From JBMNUL01 sp050946255 (lineage in GTDB: Bacteria > Actinomycetota > Coriobacteriia > Coriobacteriales > CADBOM01), in contig JBMNUL010000003.1 of assembly GCA_050946255.1 (NCBI GenBank), forward strand, positions 1 to 50,814: a stretch of DNA of 50,814 bases, read 5' to 3'. A model generated the notes under the pieces. That model saw only the letters and a program-made list of their open reading frames with translations. It did no database searches and had not been told where the DNA came from. How positions within the stretch are numbered: position 1 is the stretch's first letter; each line of letters starts with the position of its first letter. Below, in pieces: positions 43,122 through 50,814 of this stretch. The position numbers were made by a program, and so were the translations under genes.

Positions 43122-44417
43122 CTATGAGTGCCATCCCTTCAGCCTGTTCTTGGCGATGTCGATGTCGAGGTAGTCCTCTCGCCCATCCATCAGCCTCGTG
43201 AACCCGCTGAACAGGTACGCGGAATCGGTTGGCCCGGGACTTGCCTCGGGGTGGTACTGCACCGAGAACGCCGGGATGTCCAAGAAGGCTATGCCCTCGG
43301 AAGTGCCATCGTTGAGGTTGACATGCGTGAGCTGGATGCGGCCGTATCGCTCGTTCTGCACGACCGGGGCAATCCTGCGCTCGGACCAGAACCTGAGGTC
43401 GTCCACGTGTTCCGTCACGCCTCCGGAAAGCTCTGGAATCAGATTTCCCAAAGACGGGAACACGGCTGCGAACCCATGGTTTTGCGAGGTGATCTCGACC
43501 CTCCCGGTCCGCAGGTTCATGACCGGCTGGTTGCCTCCATGATGCCCGAATTTGAGCTTCTCGATCTGAGCGCCGGCGGCAATCGACATCATCTGGTTGC
43601 CCAGGCAGATGCCGAACACCGGAATCTTCCCCAACACTCCTTCGGCACAGGCAATCGTCTTGTCAACGGGCTCTGGGTCCCCAGGTCCATTGGAGAAGAA
43701 CACCCCGTCATAATCTCCATTGAGCAGGGTCTCCGCCGGAGTGTCCCACGGGAGCACCGTCACGGAGCAGCCCGCTTGGGAGAGCCCGCGGAGAATACCG
43801 CGCTTGATCCCGCAGTCTATTGCGGCAACCTTGTACTTCGGCTTGGGGCTCGCGTCCTTTGCGAAGCTGAACTCCTCCATATCGTCCTTGAAGTCATAGG
43901 GCTTCAAGGTGCTCACGGTGGAGGCCATGTTGACTCCCACGATCGAGTCGGACTTCCTCACCTTTTCCAGAAGGGAGTCCACGTCGAGGTCGGTGGTGGA
44001 GATGATGCCCCGCATCGCGCCGTTGTCGCGGATATGGCGGGTGAGCTTCCTGGTGTCCACGCCGTCGATTGCCACGATGCCGTTCTTCGTCAGAAGGTCC
44101 GGGAGGTTGCTCTCGCTCCTGAAGTTGGATGGCTCGTAGCACATCGACTTCACGACAAGTCCGCGAAGCGCCATCCCATCCGACTGCATATCGGCCATGT
44201 TGGTGCCGTAGTTCCCAATATGCGGATACGTCATCGTGACTATCTGTCCAGCGTAGGAGGGGTCGGAGATGACCTCCTGATATCCCACCATCGAGGTGTT
44301 GAAGCAAACCTCGCCCGTGGTCTCCCCTATTGCGCCGCATGCCCTGCCGCGAAACACCGTGCCGTCCTCCAGGACGAGGACAGCCGGTTTGGTGCTCGCC
44401 TTGATCTGAGCTGCCAC
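43122..44417 (-). CDS. carA: Carbamoyl-phosphate synthase small subunit
   Basis: 431 residues; GTG start at 44417, 3 nt after the pyrC stop, with AAAGGTGG upstream. A class I glutamine amidotransferase: FGICLGNQMM holds the nucleophile Cys, and the His/Glu pair is in QYHPEASPGP. The N-terminal half (VLEDGTVFRGRACG, FNTSMVGYQEVISDPSYAGQ) is the CarA-specific domain. It delivers ammonia from glutamine to CarB. Confidence 0.97.
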   Translation of the reverse strand: MAAQIKASTKPAVLVLEDGTVFRGRACGAIGETTGEVCFNTSMVGYQEVISDPSYAGQIVTMTYPHIGNYGTNMADMQSDGMALRGLVVKSMCYEPSNFRSESNLPDLLTKNGIVAIDGVDTRKLTRHIRDNGAMRGIISTTDLDVDSLLEKVRKSDSIVGVNMASTVSTLKPYDFKDDMEEFSFAKDASPKPKYKVAAIDCGIKRGILRGLSQAGCSVTVLPWDTPAETLLNGDYDGVFFSNGPGDPEPVDKTIACAEGVLGKIPVFGICLGNQMMSIAAGAQIEKLKFGHHGGNQPVMNLRTGRVEITSQNHGFAAVFPSLGNLIPELSGGVTEHVDDLRFWSERRIAPVVQNERYGRIQLTHVNLNDGTSEGIAFLDIPAFSVQYHPEASPGPTDSAYLFSGFTRLMDGREDYLDIDIAKNRLKGWHS

Positions 44418-44420
44418 TGG

Positions 44421-45713
44421 CTAAACCACCTTTCCATCTTCCATGGTCGCTTGTCCACCGACGTATGTATCGGTTGCACGGCCCTTCAATTCAGTGCCGA
44501 TGAACCCGGAGTTCACGGCCTTTGATTCAAAATCCGACTTCTCGACCTTCCACTCTAGGCCGGGGTCTATCACGGTGAGGTCGGCAGTGCACCCCGGCTC
44601 AAGTGCCACCCGCTCTGCTCGGATTATCTGCCTGGGCACTATGGCCATGAGCTCGACCATCCTCTGCCAGCTGATGATCCCTGGGTTCACGAGGTTGGAA
44701 ACCACGAGCCCCACCGAGGTCTCGATTCCTGTCATGCCAAATGGGGCGGCCTCGAACTCCACATCCTTCTCGAAGTCGGCGTGCGGGGCATGGTCGGTGA
44801 CTATCGCATCGACTGTTCCATCGCAAACTCCATCGATCAGGGCCTTGCAGTCTTCCCTTGTCCTGAGCGGTGGGTTGACCTTGAACGCCGTGTTGTAGTC
44901 GTCTGTGATGTCATCCTCGCTGAGGAACATGTGGTGTGGGGTCACCTCACAGGTCACGGGCAGCCCCTCGGCCTTGGCATCGCGGACCATCTGGAGTCCG
45001 CGCGCGGTTGTGATGTGCTGTATGTGGAGCGGGCATCCGGTGAGCCTGCAAAGCGAGATGTCGCGCTCTATCTCGACTTCCTCGCCCTCGGCCGGCCACC
45101 CGGCGAGGCCGAGCCTCGTGGACACAACTCCCTCGTTGACCTGGCCTTCCCCCACCAGTCCGTCGTCCTGGCAGTGCTCCATTATCACGCGGTCGAACTG
45201 CACGGCGTAGTCCATTACCCTCCGCATGGCCCCTGTATCCTGAATTCCGGAGCCATCGTCGGAGAACGCCACGGCTCCACTTGCCACCATGTCCCCCATC
45301 TCGGACAGGATCTGGCCCTTGCGCCCCTGCGTGCAGGCGCCGCAAACGTGCACGCGCGCCTTCCCATATTGCCTGGCACGTTTCTTCACGTATTCGACGG
45401 CGACGGCATTGTCTATCGTGGGATTGGTGTTGGGCATGCAGCAGACGGCGGTTATCCCGCCATGGGCAGCAGCACGTGTTCCGCTCTCGATGTCCTCCTT
45501 GTACTCGAACCCGGGGTCGCGCAGGTGAACATGGATGTCCACGAGACCGGGCAGCAGCACCTTCCCAGAAAGGTCGCGCTCGCCGGCACCGTCCGCATCT
45601 AGGCTATGGCCAACTGCTTCGATCTTGCCATCGTCGCCTATGAGCACGTCTGCCACACCGTCGAGGTCGACCTGAGGGTCGACGAGGTGGGCGTTCCTAA
45701 GAACTAAGGCCAT
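44421..45713 (-). CDS. pyrC: Dihydroorotase
   Basis: 430 residues from ATG 45713, with GGGAGG 8 nt upstream inside the pyrB end, so the two genes overlap by 17 nt. Metal ligands are H61 and H63 (DIHVHLRDPGF), later EHCQD, HIQHI and TDHAPH. It cyclises carbamoyl aspartate to dihydroorotate. Length and motifs fit the class I type found next to pyrB. Confidence 0.96.
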   Translation of the reverse strand: MALVLRNAHLVDPQVDLDGVADVLIGDDGKIEAVGHSLDADGAGERDLSGKVLLPGLVDIHVHLRDPGFEYKEDIESGTRAAAHGGITAVCCMPNTNPTIDNAVAVEYVKKRARQYGKARVHVCGACTQGRKGQILSEMGDMVASGAVAFSDDGSGIQDTGAMRRVMDYAVQFDRVIMEHCQDDGLVGEGQVNEGVVSTRLGLAGWPAEGEEVEIERDISLCRLTGCPLHIQHITTARGLQMVRDAKAEGLPVTCEVTPHHMFLSEDDITDDYNTAFKVNPPLRTREDCKALIDGVCDGTVDAIVTDHAPHADFEKDVEFEAAPFGMTGIETSVGLVVSNLVNPGIISWQRMVELMAIVPRQIIRAERVALEPGCTADLTVIDPGLEWKVEKSDFESKAVNSGFIGTELKGRATDTYVGGQATMEDGKVV

Positions 45714-46641
45714 CTTCGGCACCTCCCAGCAGCAGGTAGAGGGCTGCCATTCTAACGAGCACCCCGGAGTAGACCTGGTCGAGGATCACTGACCTCTCGG
45801 GATTGTCGGCCATGTAGCTGTCGAGCTCGACACCCCTGTTGATCGGACCCGGATGGCAGATTATCGCATCGGGCTTCATGAGCTTCTCGCGGTCTCGGGT
45901 GAGCCCGTAGAGCATATTGTATTCGCGAAGGCTCGGGAACGGTGCGTCCTCCAGCCTCTCGCGTTGAATTCGGAGCATGTAGACCACATCGAGCTCGGGC
46001 AGTACCTCATCGATCTTGCAACTCACATGGTCCACCCCGAGCACGTCCGGACGGGCGGGAAGCAGCGTGGCAGGTGCCACAACGGTGACCTCGGCGCCCA
46101 TGGTCTTGAGAGCTGGAATCAGAGAGCCGCACACCCTGGAATGCCTGATATCGCCGATGATGCCGACCTTGAGGCCATCGAAGCCACCTTTGCGCTCCCA
46201 TATCGTGAACAGATCGAGCAGCGCCTGGGTGGGATGCTGGTGCTTTCCATCCCCGGCATCTATGACGCTCACACCCGAGCATTGCGCGATCTTTCGCGGA
46301 ACTCCGGCGTTCCTGTCGCGCACGACGATCATGTCGATCTTGTAGGAGCACAGGGTGTGCACGGTGTCCACCAGGCTCTCGCCCTTCACCGTCGAGGTGC
46401 TTGACCCGCCGAAGTTCAACGTGTCGCAGGAGAGCCTCTTCTCGGCGATCTCGAAAGAAGAGCGCGTGCGCGTGGACGGCTCGTTGAACATGTTCACGAC
46501 CGTGAATCCACGCAGCGTCGGAATCTTCTTGATCTTGCGTTCGTTGACCGCCTTGAACTTCTCGGCGGTGTTGAAAATCGTGTAGATATCGTCGGCAGAG
46601 TACTCGGTGATGTCGATGAGGTCTTTGTGATTGAAGGCCAT
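45697..46641 (-). CDS. pyrB: Aspartate carbamoyltransferase catalytic subunit
   Basis: 314 residues from ATG 46641, joined to the pyrR stop as TGATG. It condenses carbamoyl phosphate with aspartate. The carbamoyl-phosphate loop is EPSTRTRSSFE (54-64), with GDGKHQHPTQALLDL and the later MLRIQRER aspartate site. No pyrI regulatory subunit is present, as is usual for Gram-positives, where control is at the PyrR attenuator. Confidence 0.96.
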   Translation of the reverse strand: MAFNHKDLIDITEYSADDIYTIFNTAEKFKAVNERKIKKIPTLRGFTVVNMFNEPSTRTRSSFEIAEKRLSCDTLNFGGSSTSTVKGESLVDTVHTLCSYKIDMIVVRDRNAGVPRKIAQCSGVSVIDAGDGKHQHPTQALLDLFTIWERKGGFDGLKVGIIGDIRHSRVCGSLIPALKTMGAEVTVVAPATLLPARPDVLGVDHVSCKIDEVLPELDVVYMLRIQRERLEDAPFPSLREYNMLYGLTRDREKLMKPDAIICHPGPINRGVELDSYMADNPERSVILDQVYSGVLVRMAALYLLLGGAEDGLSS

Positions 46642-47231
46642 CACATACCACCTCCCAGCGGGGCAGACCCGATCCTGCCTCCGTCGGCGACCTCGAGAAT
46701 CTCGACCTCGGACTTCCCGTCCACTTCTTCCAGGAAAAGACGCACGTTCTCATCCGATGAACTCGGGACGTTCTTGCCGACATAATCGGCTCGGATCGGC
46801 AACTCGCGATGTCCTCTGTCGACCAGAACCGCAAGCTGGACCTTCCCAGGTCTCCCGATATCCATCAGCGCATCGAGAGCCGCTCGTATCGTGCGCCCGG
46901 TATAGAGAACGTCGTCCACCAGGACTATCGTCATGCCGTCGATGTTGAACTTGATGTCGGTCGACAGCACTTCTGGTGAAAGATGGAGTACGTAATCATC
47001 GCGGTAGAAACTGATGTCGAGCCTTCCAAATGGGACATCCACGCCCTCGATCTCGTCGATCTTCCCTACAAGGCGCTTTGCAAGGAGGTCTCCCCTGGTC
47101 ACGATTCCCACCAGCGCCAGGTTCTCGGCGCCATGGTTCCTCTCGAGAATCTCATGGGCAATTCTCGTGAGAGATCGCTCTATCTCGTCCGCGTCCATGC
47201 AGACGGACTTTACCTTGCCTTTGGCGTTCAT
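46641..47231 (-). CDS. pyrR: PyrR pyrimidine operon regulator / uracil phosphoribosyltransferase-like
   Basis: 196 residues from ATG 47231, with AAGGAG 5 nt upstream; an upstream in-frame GTG is less likely. It has the PRPP motif VLVDDVLYTGRT (103-114), GIVTRGDLLAKRL and the DISFYRDD block, all typical of PyrR. In Gram-positives, UMP-bound PyrR binds the leader RNA of pyr operons and promotes termination. A matching binding loop and terminator are present upstream. First gene of the pyr operon. Confidence 0.95.
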   Translation of the reverse strand: MNAKGKVKSVCMDADEIERSLTRIAHEILERNHGAENLALVGIVTRGDLLAKRLVGKIDEIEGVDVPFGRLDISFYRDDYVLHLSPEVLSTDIKFNIDGMTIVLVDDVLYTGRTIRAALDALMDIGRPGKVQLAVLVDRGHRELPIRADYVGKNVPSSSDENVRLFLEEVDGKSEVEILEVADGGRIGSAPLGGGM

Positions 47232-47289
47232 GCACACTCCTTCCCTGCCGAGCGTGTGCGGACAGACCGCCCAAGAGCCTCCCGTTTCC

Positions 47290-47383
47290 CCAGCCCCAGC
47301 ATCGGCTCGTCCCAGCTTTCAGGCTTCCGCGCCTGACGGGTACCGCCCGATGCAGCAGAAGCGTCCAGCCCCAGCATCGGCTC
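47290..47383. repeat. 19-bp direct repeat with 75-bp period in the pyrR leader
   Basis: CCAGCCCCAGCATCGGCTC occurs at 47290-47308 and 47365-47383 without mismatch. It lies between the attenuator and the pyrR start. The sequence between the copies is not clearly repeated. Confidence 0.8.
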
Positions 47384-47483
47384 ACCTTGCAACCTCGCCT
47401 TTGGCCGGAACGCCACCGCAAGCTGCCAGCTCCCGCCGTGGCCGCAGGCCCCGCCATGTTCTTGCCCATCTCCCACAGGGCAT

Positions 47484-47511
47484 GAAAAAAGCCCTGTCAA
47501 AAGACAAGGCT
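47484..47511 (-). terminator. Attenuator terminator of the pyr operon
   Basis: On the minus strand AGCCTTGTC, loop TTTT, GACAGGGCT, then TTTTTTC: a 9-bp stem with one G-U pair directly followed by a T-run. It ends about 250 nt before pyrR and would stop transcription of the whole operon when formed. The 5' arm can pair instead with GACAAGGC in the PyrR site, giving an antiterminator. Confidence 0.85.
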
Positions 47512-47550
47512 TCTGCTCGTGACCATGATTGGATGCTGCGTTTCGGGTTT

Positions 47551-47583
47551 GCCTTGTCGGTCTCTCTGTACCGCTCTTAAAGG
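47551..47583 (-). promoter_or_regulatory. PyrR-binding site (anti-antiterminator) in the pyr leader
   Basis: On the minus strand the leader reads CCTTTAAGAGCGGT, ACAGAGAGACC, GACAAGGC. CGGT and ACCG close a loop with the CAGAGAG motif of known PyrR sites, and CCTT (47580-47583) can pair with AAGG (47552-47555) as a lower stem. The GACAAGGC end (47551-47558) is the exact complement of the terminator 5' arm (47503-47510), so PyrR binding would release the terminator. It fits Bacillus/mycobacterial pyr attenuators. Confidence 0.85.
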
Positions 47584-47597
47584 TCTTGGCTTCCAAT

Positions 47598-47626
47598 AGT
47601 ATAAAGCCACCTCCGACCGTGCGTAA
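47598..47626 (-). promoter_or_regulatory. Candidate pyr operon promoter
   Basis: On the minus strand TATACT (47598-47603) is a good -10, with TTACGC 17 nt upstream as a poor -35. Transcription would start near 47591, just before the PyrR-binding site, which is the expected spacing for a leader RNA. Confidence 0.5.
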
Positions 47627-47714
47627 CCCCCTTACGGCGAATTGCGAGATGACGATGGGGCCGAGCACGCTCGATTGCGTCTTCGATCAAGGCATGAAGA
47701 ACATTCAAAAGCGG

Positions 47715-47757
47715 GAAAGGACCGCATCCCCAACTCAGGTGGGGAAACGGCCCTTTC
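47715..47757 (-). terminator. Hairpin after the cell-wall-binding protein gene
   Basis: GAAAGG, CCG and CCCC pair in order with GGGG, CGG and CCTTTC, making a long interrupted stem. It lies about 65 nt past the stop of the cell-wall protein gene and is followed on the minus strand by CCGCTTTTG. Likely a terminator before the pyr promoter. Confidence 0.5.
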
Positions 47758-47823
47758 AAACTGAAAAAGTCAGGATTCATGTTTCAGCGGGTCTATTAAA
47801 GGGAGATGGCCCGCTGGCAATTA

Positions 47824-49485
47824 CTACCACTCCCTCTCCATATGCAACCATGCGTTAACGCACTTGGAGGCAGTCTCAGCGTTAACCACGTTTTGCCCTC
47901 CAATAGCCAATAAATTATGACCATAATTACAACTAGGTCTTCTTTCTATTTGCGAACTGAAAAACCCTACTGCTTCCGCAGTCCCATGCCTGTTTGACAC
48001 GAACAGAACGGGGGCACCGAGCATGGATGCGGAGGCGGCATCCGCGAAACTCTCTCCTGCTGCGATGACGTATGTCTCTTCATGATCAGCCTCCACATCA
48101 TTCAGGCCTTCGTTCAAGCCGGCCCGTGCAATAAGAACGGCAGTCTCGTAGCGGTCCTTGCCGGCAGTTTCCCAGCACCAGTCCCCGTCCGAGCCATCTA
48201 GGCTCTGGGGATCGACCAGCGCCGAAACCTCGCCCCGAACGTCATCGGATACCGCAGCGGTCCCTCCGGCGACGAGCACCTCGTCGAAGCCACCGGATTC
48301 TAGAGTCGCGGCCAGCTCGCCGGTGATCGACTCGCCGTCGGTCAGCAGGATCGGGTAGTGGCAGTAGTACGAAATGCTGGACAGCGCGAGCGCGTCGGGG
48401 AAATCCTCACCCGTTGCGAGAAGCGCCATCTTCTTGCCCGCAGAGCTCTTCCAGCCGGCGAAGCCTGACGGATACTCGGGTCTCTGGTACCCGTTGGGAT
48501 TCGCCCACCCAGTGGAGGAATTGTCGTGCTCGACGTAGTTGTAAATCGACACCGCCGTGGCATACCTGTCGACGCCGCCAACCCTCTCCACTCTGCAGGA
48601 TTTGCCAGCAGCATTCCTGACCTCGGCGATCACTTCGTTGCTGACAGCAGACTCGCCGCCTACTACCAGCACCCTCGTGAAGGTGTGGGACTTGATATAG
48701 GCCGAGGTATCAGCTGGGAGAGAATCGGGCCTGGTTAGGAGGAGTGGAGCATGAAAGGCGCCAGCGAGCCCGGAGGCGCTCAGGGCATCCGGGAAGTTCT
48801 CGTCCGCGCCGGAGACCACAACGGCCACGGTGGAGGAGTCCGGGTTGCCGAACCCAGAGATAATATTGGCGACAGCAATGTTCGTCTTATACCTGTCGCT
48901 ACCGCTCCTTCGATAGAAACCACCGTCCATTATAGAAGCGGAGAAGTACTCTCTGGTGCTGACAAACTCGACCTCCGAATTTCCCCAAAGCCTCGCGGAA
49001 ACTTCTGACTCGCTGATAGACTCCGGGTACCAAAGTGTTATACACACCCCGTCGGACGTGCCGCCGGTTATTGACGCCAGCTTCCCGCCAATCTGCGACT
49101 CAAGCTTCAGGCAGAAGGTGTCCGGAATCCCCGGCTTTACCTTAACGGTAGCGAATTGGCTGGAGTATAATTTATCGTTCTCATCTACAGCGTAGTATGT
49201 TCTCGATGCTACCTCTTCGTCGTACCCAGGGTCTATGAACCTGTAGTAGTCAGAGGTTCTCTCGTAGTCATGTGGGACGTTCGCGGGGTCAGTCCCGTCT
49301 GAGTACGGGGGCAGGGCCGAAGCGCCCGCGGGGGCGAGGAGCAAGATGACGATTGCGAGCATCGCAAGAAAGGCTGCCAGGACGGGTGTGTGGACACCGG
49401 CCACCGCAGACACCCTGCAATCTTCATGGGGAGATTCAAACTCCCCTTCATGCAGGCGGTAATGTGAAGCATTAATTGTGTTCAT
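47824..49485 (-). CDS. Secreted protein with cell wall binding repeats (CW_binding_2)
   Basis: 553 residues from ATG 49485 (MNTINASHYR), with AGAGGTG 5 nt upstream. A signal peptide has an unusually long n-region (about 32 residues) then LAAFLAMLAIVILLL and likely cleavage after ASA near residue 57. Residues about 58-190 are a domain I do not recognise. The C-terminal two-thirds are three CW_binding_2 (CWB2) repeats, marked by GSDRYKTNIAVA, GGVDRYATAVSIYN and GKDRYETAVLIA, with VLVVGGESAVS-type and DEVLVAGGTAAVS strands. CWB2 modules attach proteins non-covalently to secondary wall polymers. Neighbour and paralogue of the next gene. Confidence 0.88.
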   Translation of the reverse strand: MNTINASHYRLHEGEFESPHEDCRVSAVAGVHTPVLAAFLAMLAIVILLLAPAGASALPPYSDGTDPANVPHDYERTSDYYRFIDPGYDEEVASRTYYAVDENDKLYSSQFATVKVKPGIPDTFCLKLESQIGGKLASITGGTSDGVCITLWYPESISESEVSARLWGNSEVEFVSTREYFSASIMDGGFYRRSGSDRYKTNIAVANIISGFGNPDSSTVAVVVSGADENFPDALSASGLAGAFHAPLLLTRPDSLPADTSAYIKSHTFTRVLVVGGESAVSNEVIAEVRNAAGKSCRVERVGGVDRYATAVSIYNYVEHDNSSTGWANPNGYQRPEYPSGFAGWKSSAGKKMALLATGEDFPDALALSSISYYCHYPILLTDGESITGELAATLESGGFDEVLVAGGTAAVSDDVRGEVSALVDPQSLDGSDGDWCWETAGKDRYETAVLIARAGLNEGLNDVEADHEETYVIAAGESFADAASASMLGAPVLFVSNRHGTAEAVGFFSSQIERRPSCNYGHNLLAIGGQNVVNAETASKCVNAWLHMEREW

Positions 49486-49564
49486 TCTAACACCTCTCAG
49501 GTTTACGGCCGAGATGGCAGCTTGTGCCGCATCGGCCAAGAAACACCACGTTGGGCTGAATCTT

Positions 49565-50814
49565 TTACTTTACAGGCAGTTCCTGCGTCGACGCGACCGG
49601 CACGGTGACTACGCCGCTTTGTTGGCGGTCTCCCCATGCCCCCAGGATTTTTTCGACCGAGCTCGTCGATATGGCTGAGGTCCCACCCAAAACGTCGAAC
49701 TCTCTAATCACCCCTGCGTAGTCGCCGACGAAGTCATAGGCTGGTCCATCGGTCTGGTCATTCCCTGAAATCAGCACTATCGGATTCCTCATCGCAGAGG
49801 CCGAAGCAGCGTCGGCATACCCCGTCCCGACGGTGAACGATACGGCTTCTGGAGACATCCCTTCCAGAATGTCGAATCTAGACACCAAAACCGAGGTCTC
49901 GTACCTGGTAGCACCAGCAGCCTGCCAGCACCAGTCGACACCGGAATCCCGCGAGGAGATGTCGGCGGGGTCGACATACTCAGCAGCCACCGTGCGAACC
50001 GAGGGGGCTACGGCAGCGTCGCCGCCGACCACCAGCACCTCATCAAAGTTCCCATTGGCAAGCGCCACCAAAACGCTGTCGGACAAGGAAGTTCCATCGG
50101 TCAGGAAAACGGGGCAGTGGCCGAACGAAGACAGGCTCGAGACGGAGAGGGCGTCCGGGAAGTTGACTCCAGAAACGATTATCGCCATCTTCTTGCCCTC
50201 GGAGCTCTTCCATCCGGAGAAGTCGGAAGTGTAAAGCGAGGTCCTGTAACCGTCGGGATTGTACCACCCGGAGCTGGAGGAATCGTTGTTAACATAGTTG
50301 TAAACGGCGACCGCAGTGTCGTATCTAGTGCTTCCGGATATCCTCGTCACCCTTGATTTCCCACCGACCAAACTAGCTATCTGACTCGACGTTTTCGCGC
50401 TAACGGCACCCGTGCCGCCAACAATCAACACCCTCTTTACACCAAGCTCAGTCAGCAAGTCAGACGCAGTCGTAGAAAGGGATGACGGCGAAGTGAGGAT
50501 GACAGGTGCATCGTATGCTCCCGCGAGTCCAGCGGCGCAAATTGCGTCTGAAAAATTCTTGTCGTCCCCGGATATCACAACGGCAACGTCCGAAGAGGTG
50601 AACGAGTGGCTCACCACGGCCTTATTAGTATCATAGCGGGTCGATCCAGCGAGCCGGTGATAGTCAATTGTGACAGCTAGCCCGGCGTTCAGCAGACCGT
50701 CGCCAAATTGCGGATCGTGGCCACTGGCACCAAGGTCCTTTGCTGACGACCTAAGGATGGCCTCCACCTCCGCAGGGGTTATGCTCCCATATTTTTCATA
50801 CAAGAGGGCCGCAG
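49565..50814 (-). CDS. Subtilase-type serine protease with cell wall binding repeats (partial, 5' end outside)
   Basis: The gene runs off the window at 50814; about 415 C-terminal residues are seen. The first 45 (ALLYEKYGSITPAEVEAIL ... FGDGLLNAGLAV) match the end of a subtilisin-like S8 domain, so the catalytic Asp/His/Ser lie outside. Three CW_binding_2 repeats follow (GSTRYDTNKAVV, GSTRYDTAVAVYN, GATRYETSVLVS). The protein ends in a short tail. It would be a wall-anchored protease. The C-terminal module closely resembles that of the downstream protein, so the two are tandem paralogues in that part. Confidence 0.85.
   Translation of the reverse strand, partial: AALLYEKYGSITPAEVEAILRSSAKDLGASGHDPQFGDGLLNAGLAVTIDYHRLAGSTRYDTNKAVVSHSFTSSDVAVVISGDDKNFSDAICAAGLAGAYDAPVILTSPSSLSTTASDLLTELGVKRVLIVGGTGAVSAKTSSQIASLVGGKSRVTRISGSTRYDTAVAVYNYVNNDSSSSGWYNPDGYRTSLYTSDFSGWKSSEGKKMAIIVSGVNFPDALSVSSLSSFGHCPVFLTDGTSLSDSVLVALANGNFDEVLVVGGDAAVAPSVRTVAAEYVDPADISSRDSGVDWCWQAAGATRYETSVLVSRFDILEGMSPEAVSFTVGTGYADAASASAMRNPIVLISGNDQTDGPAYDFVGDYAGVIREFDVLGGTSAISTSSVEKILGAWGDRQQSGVVTVPVASTQELPVK

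Larger units (their letters stand above)
47232..47823. other. pyr operon leader and gap to the cell-wall protein gene
   Basis: This 592-nt region has no convincing gene. It contains, in minus-strand order, the hairpin after the cell-wall protein gene (47715-47757), the pyr promoter (47598-47626), PyrR site, attenuator terminator (47484-47511), a repeat-containing stretch of about 250 nt and the pyrR ribosome-binding site. Confidence 0.7.

Noticed and set aside
43128..44525. 465-codon plus-strand frame opposite carA
   Set aside because: Antisense shadow of carA; the residues repeat the complement of CarA motifs.
47152..47469. Minus-strand leader peptide gene in the pyr leader (105 codons)
   Set aside because: It overlaps pyrR out of frame, is made largely of repeat sequence, and has no clear ribosome-binding site.

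Overview
The window comes from a moderately GC-rich bacterium, most likely an actinobacterium of class Coriobacteriia. Clues are the actinobacterial-type integration host factor next to guanylate kinase and omega, the tandem cell-wall-binding-repeat-2 proteins, a class B sortase, a giant fused acyl-CoA dehydratase activase/dehydratase typical of gut anaerobes, and frequent TTG/GTG starts behind strong AGGAGG sites. This placement is inference from gene content; no marker was compared. I saw no tRNA, rRNA, CRISPR, IS element or prophage.

Layout. (1) 0.1-5.8 kb: a TetR regulator and a 1662-residue activase/dehydratase fusion, translationally coupled, with a palindromic candidate operator upstream. 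(2) 6.2-12.5 kb: an accessory block. A small CxxC protein faces a three-gene operon: a cytoplasmic leucine-rich-repeat protein, a DUF2201-type protein with a degenerate metallopeptidase motif and a VWA domain, and a MoxR-type AAA+ ATPase. This is the best candidate here for an undescribed system. (3) 12.6-15.0 kb: a Cys-rich Crp/Fnr regulator divergent from a UPF0210/PFL protein. (4) 15.2-24.7 kb: purF-purM-purN-gtrA; a class B sortase preceded by an unlisted 40-codon membrane peptide gene; a basic two-TM membrane protein; and a response regulator, histidine kinase and purC in one unit. (5) 25-30.8 kb: a Tat-type lipoprotein, a cytidylate-kinase-like protein, cysK-purB and holA. (6) 30.9-34 kb: comEA-comEC. 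(7) 34.5-37 kb: mihF-gmk-rpoZ-thiI. (8) 37.1-47.6 kb: a complete UMP operon, pyrR-pyrB-pyrC-carA-carB-pyrK-pyrD-pyrF, with a legible PyrR attenuator. (9) 47.8-50.8 kb: two paralogous cell-wall-binding proteins, one a subtilase cut by the window edge.

Together, regions 4, 5 and 8 give much of de novo purine and all of de novo UMP synthesis, partly interleaved with signalling and envelope genes. Many of the larger intergenic gaps hold degenerate short tandem repeats (units of about 20, 31-34, 33, 50, 53 and 75 bp) unrelated to one another, which looks like a property of this genome. Starts were moved from the longest reading frame where a Shine-Dalgarno site or family alignment favoured a shorter one; each case is stated.
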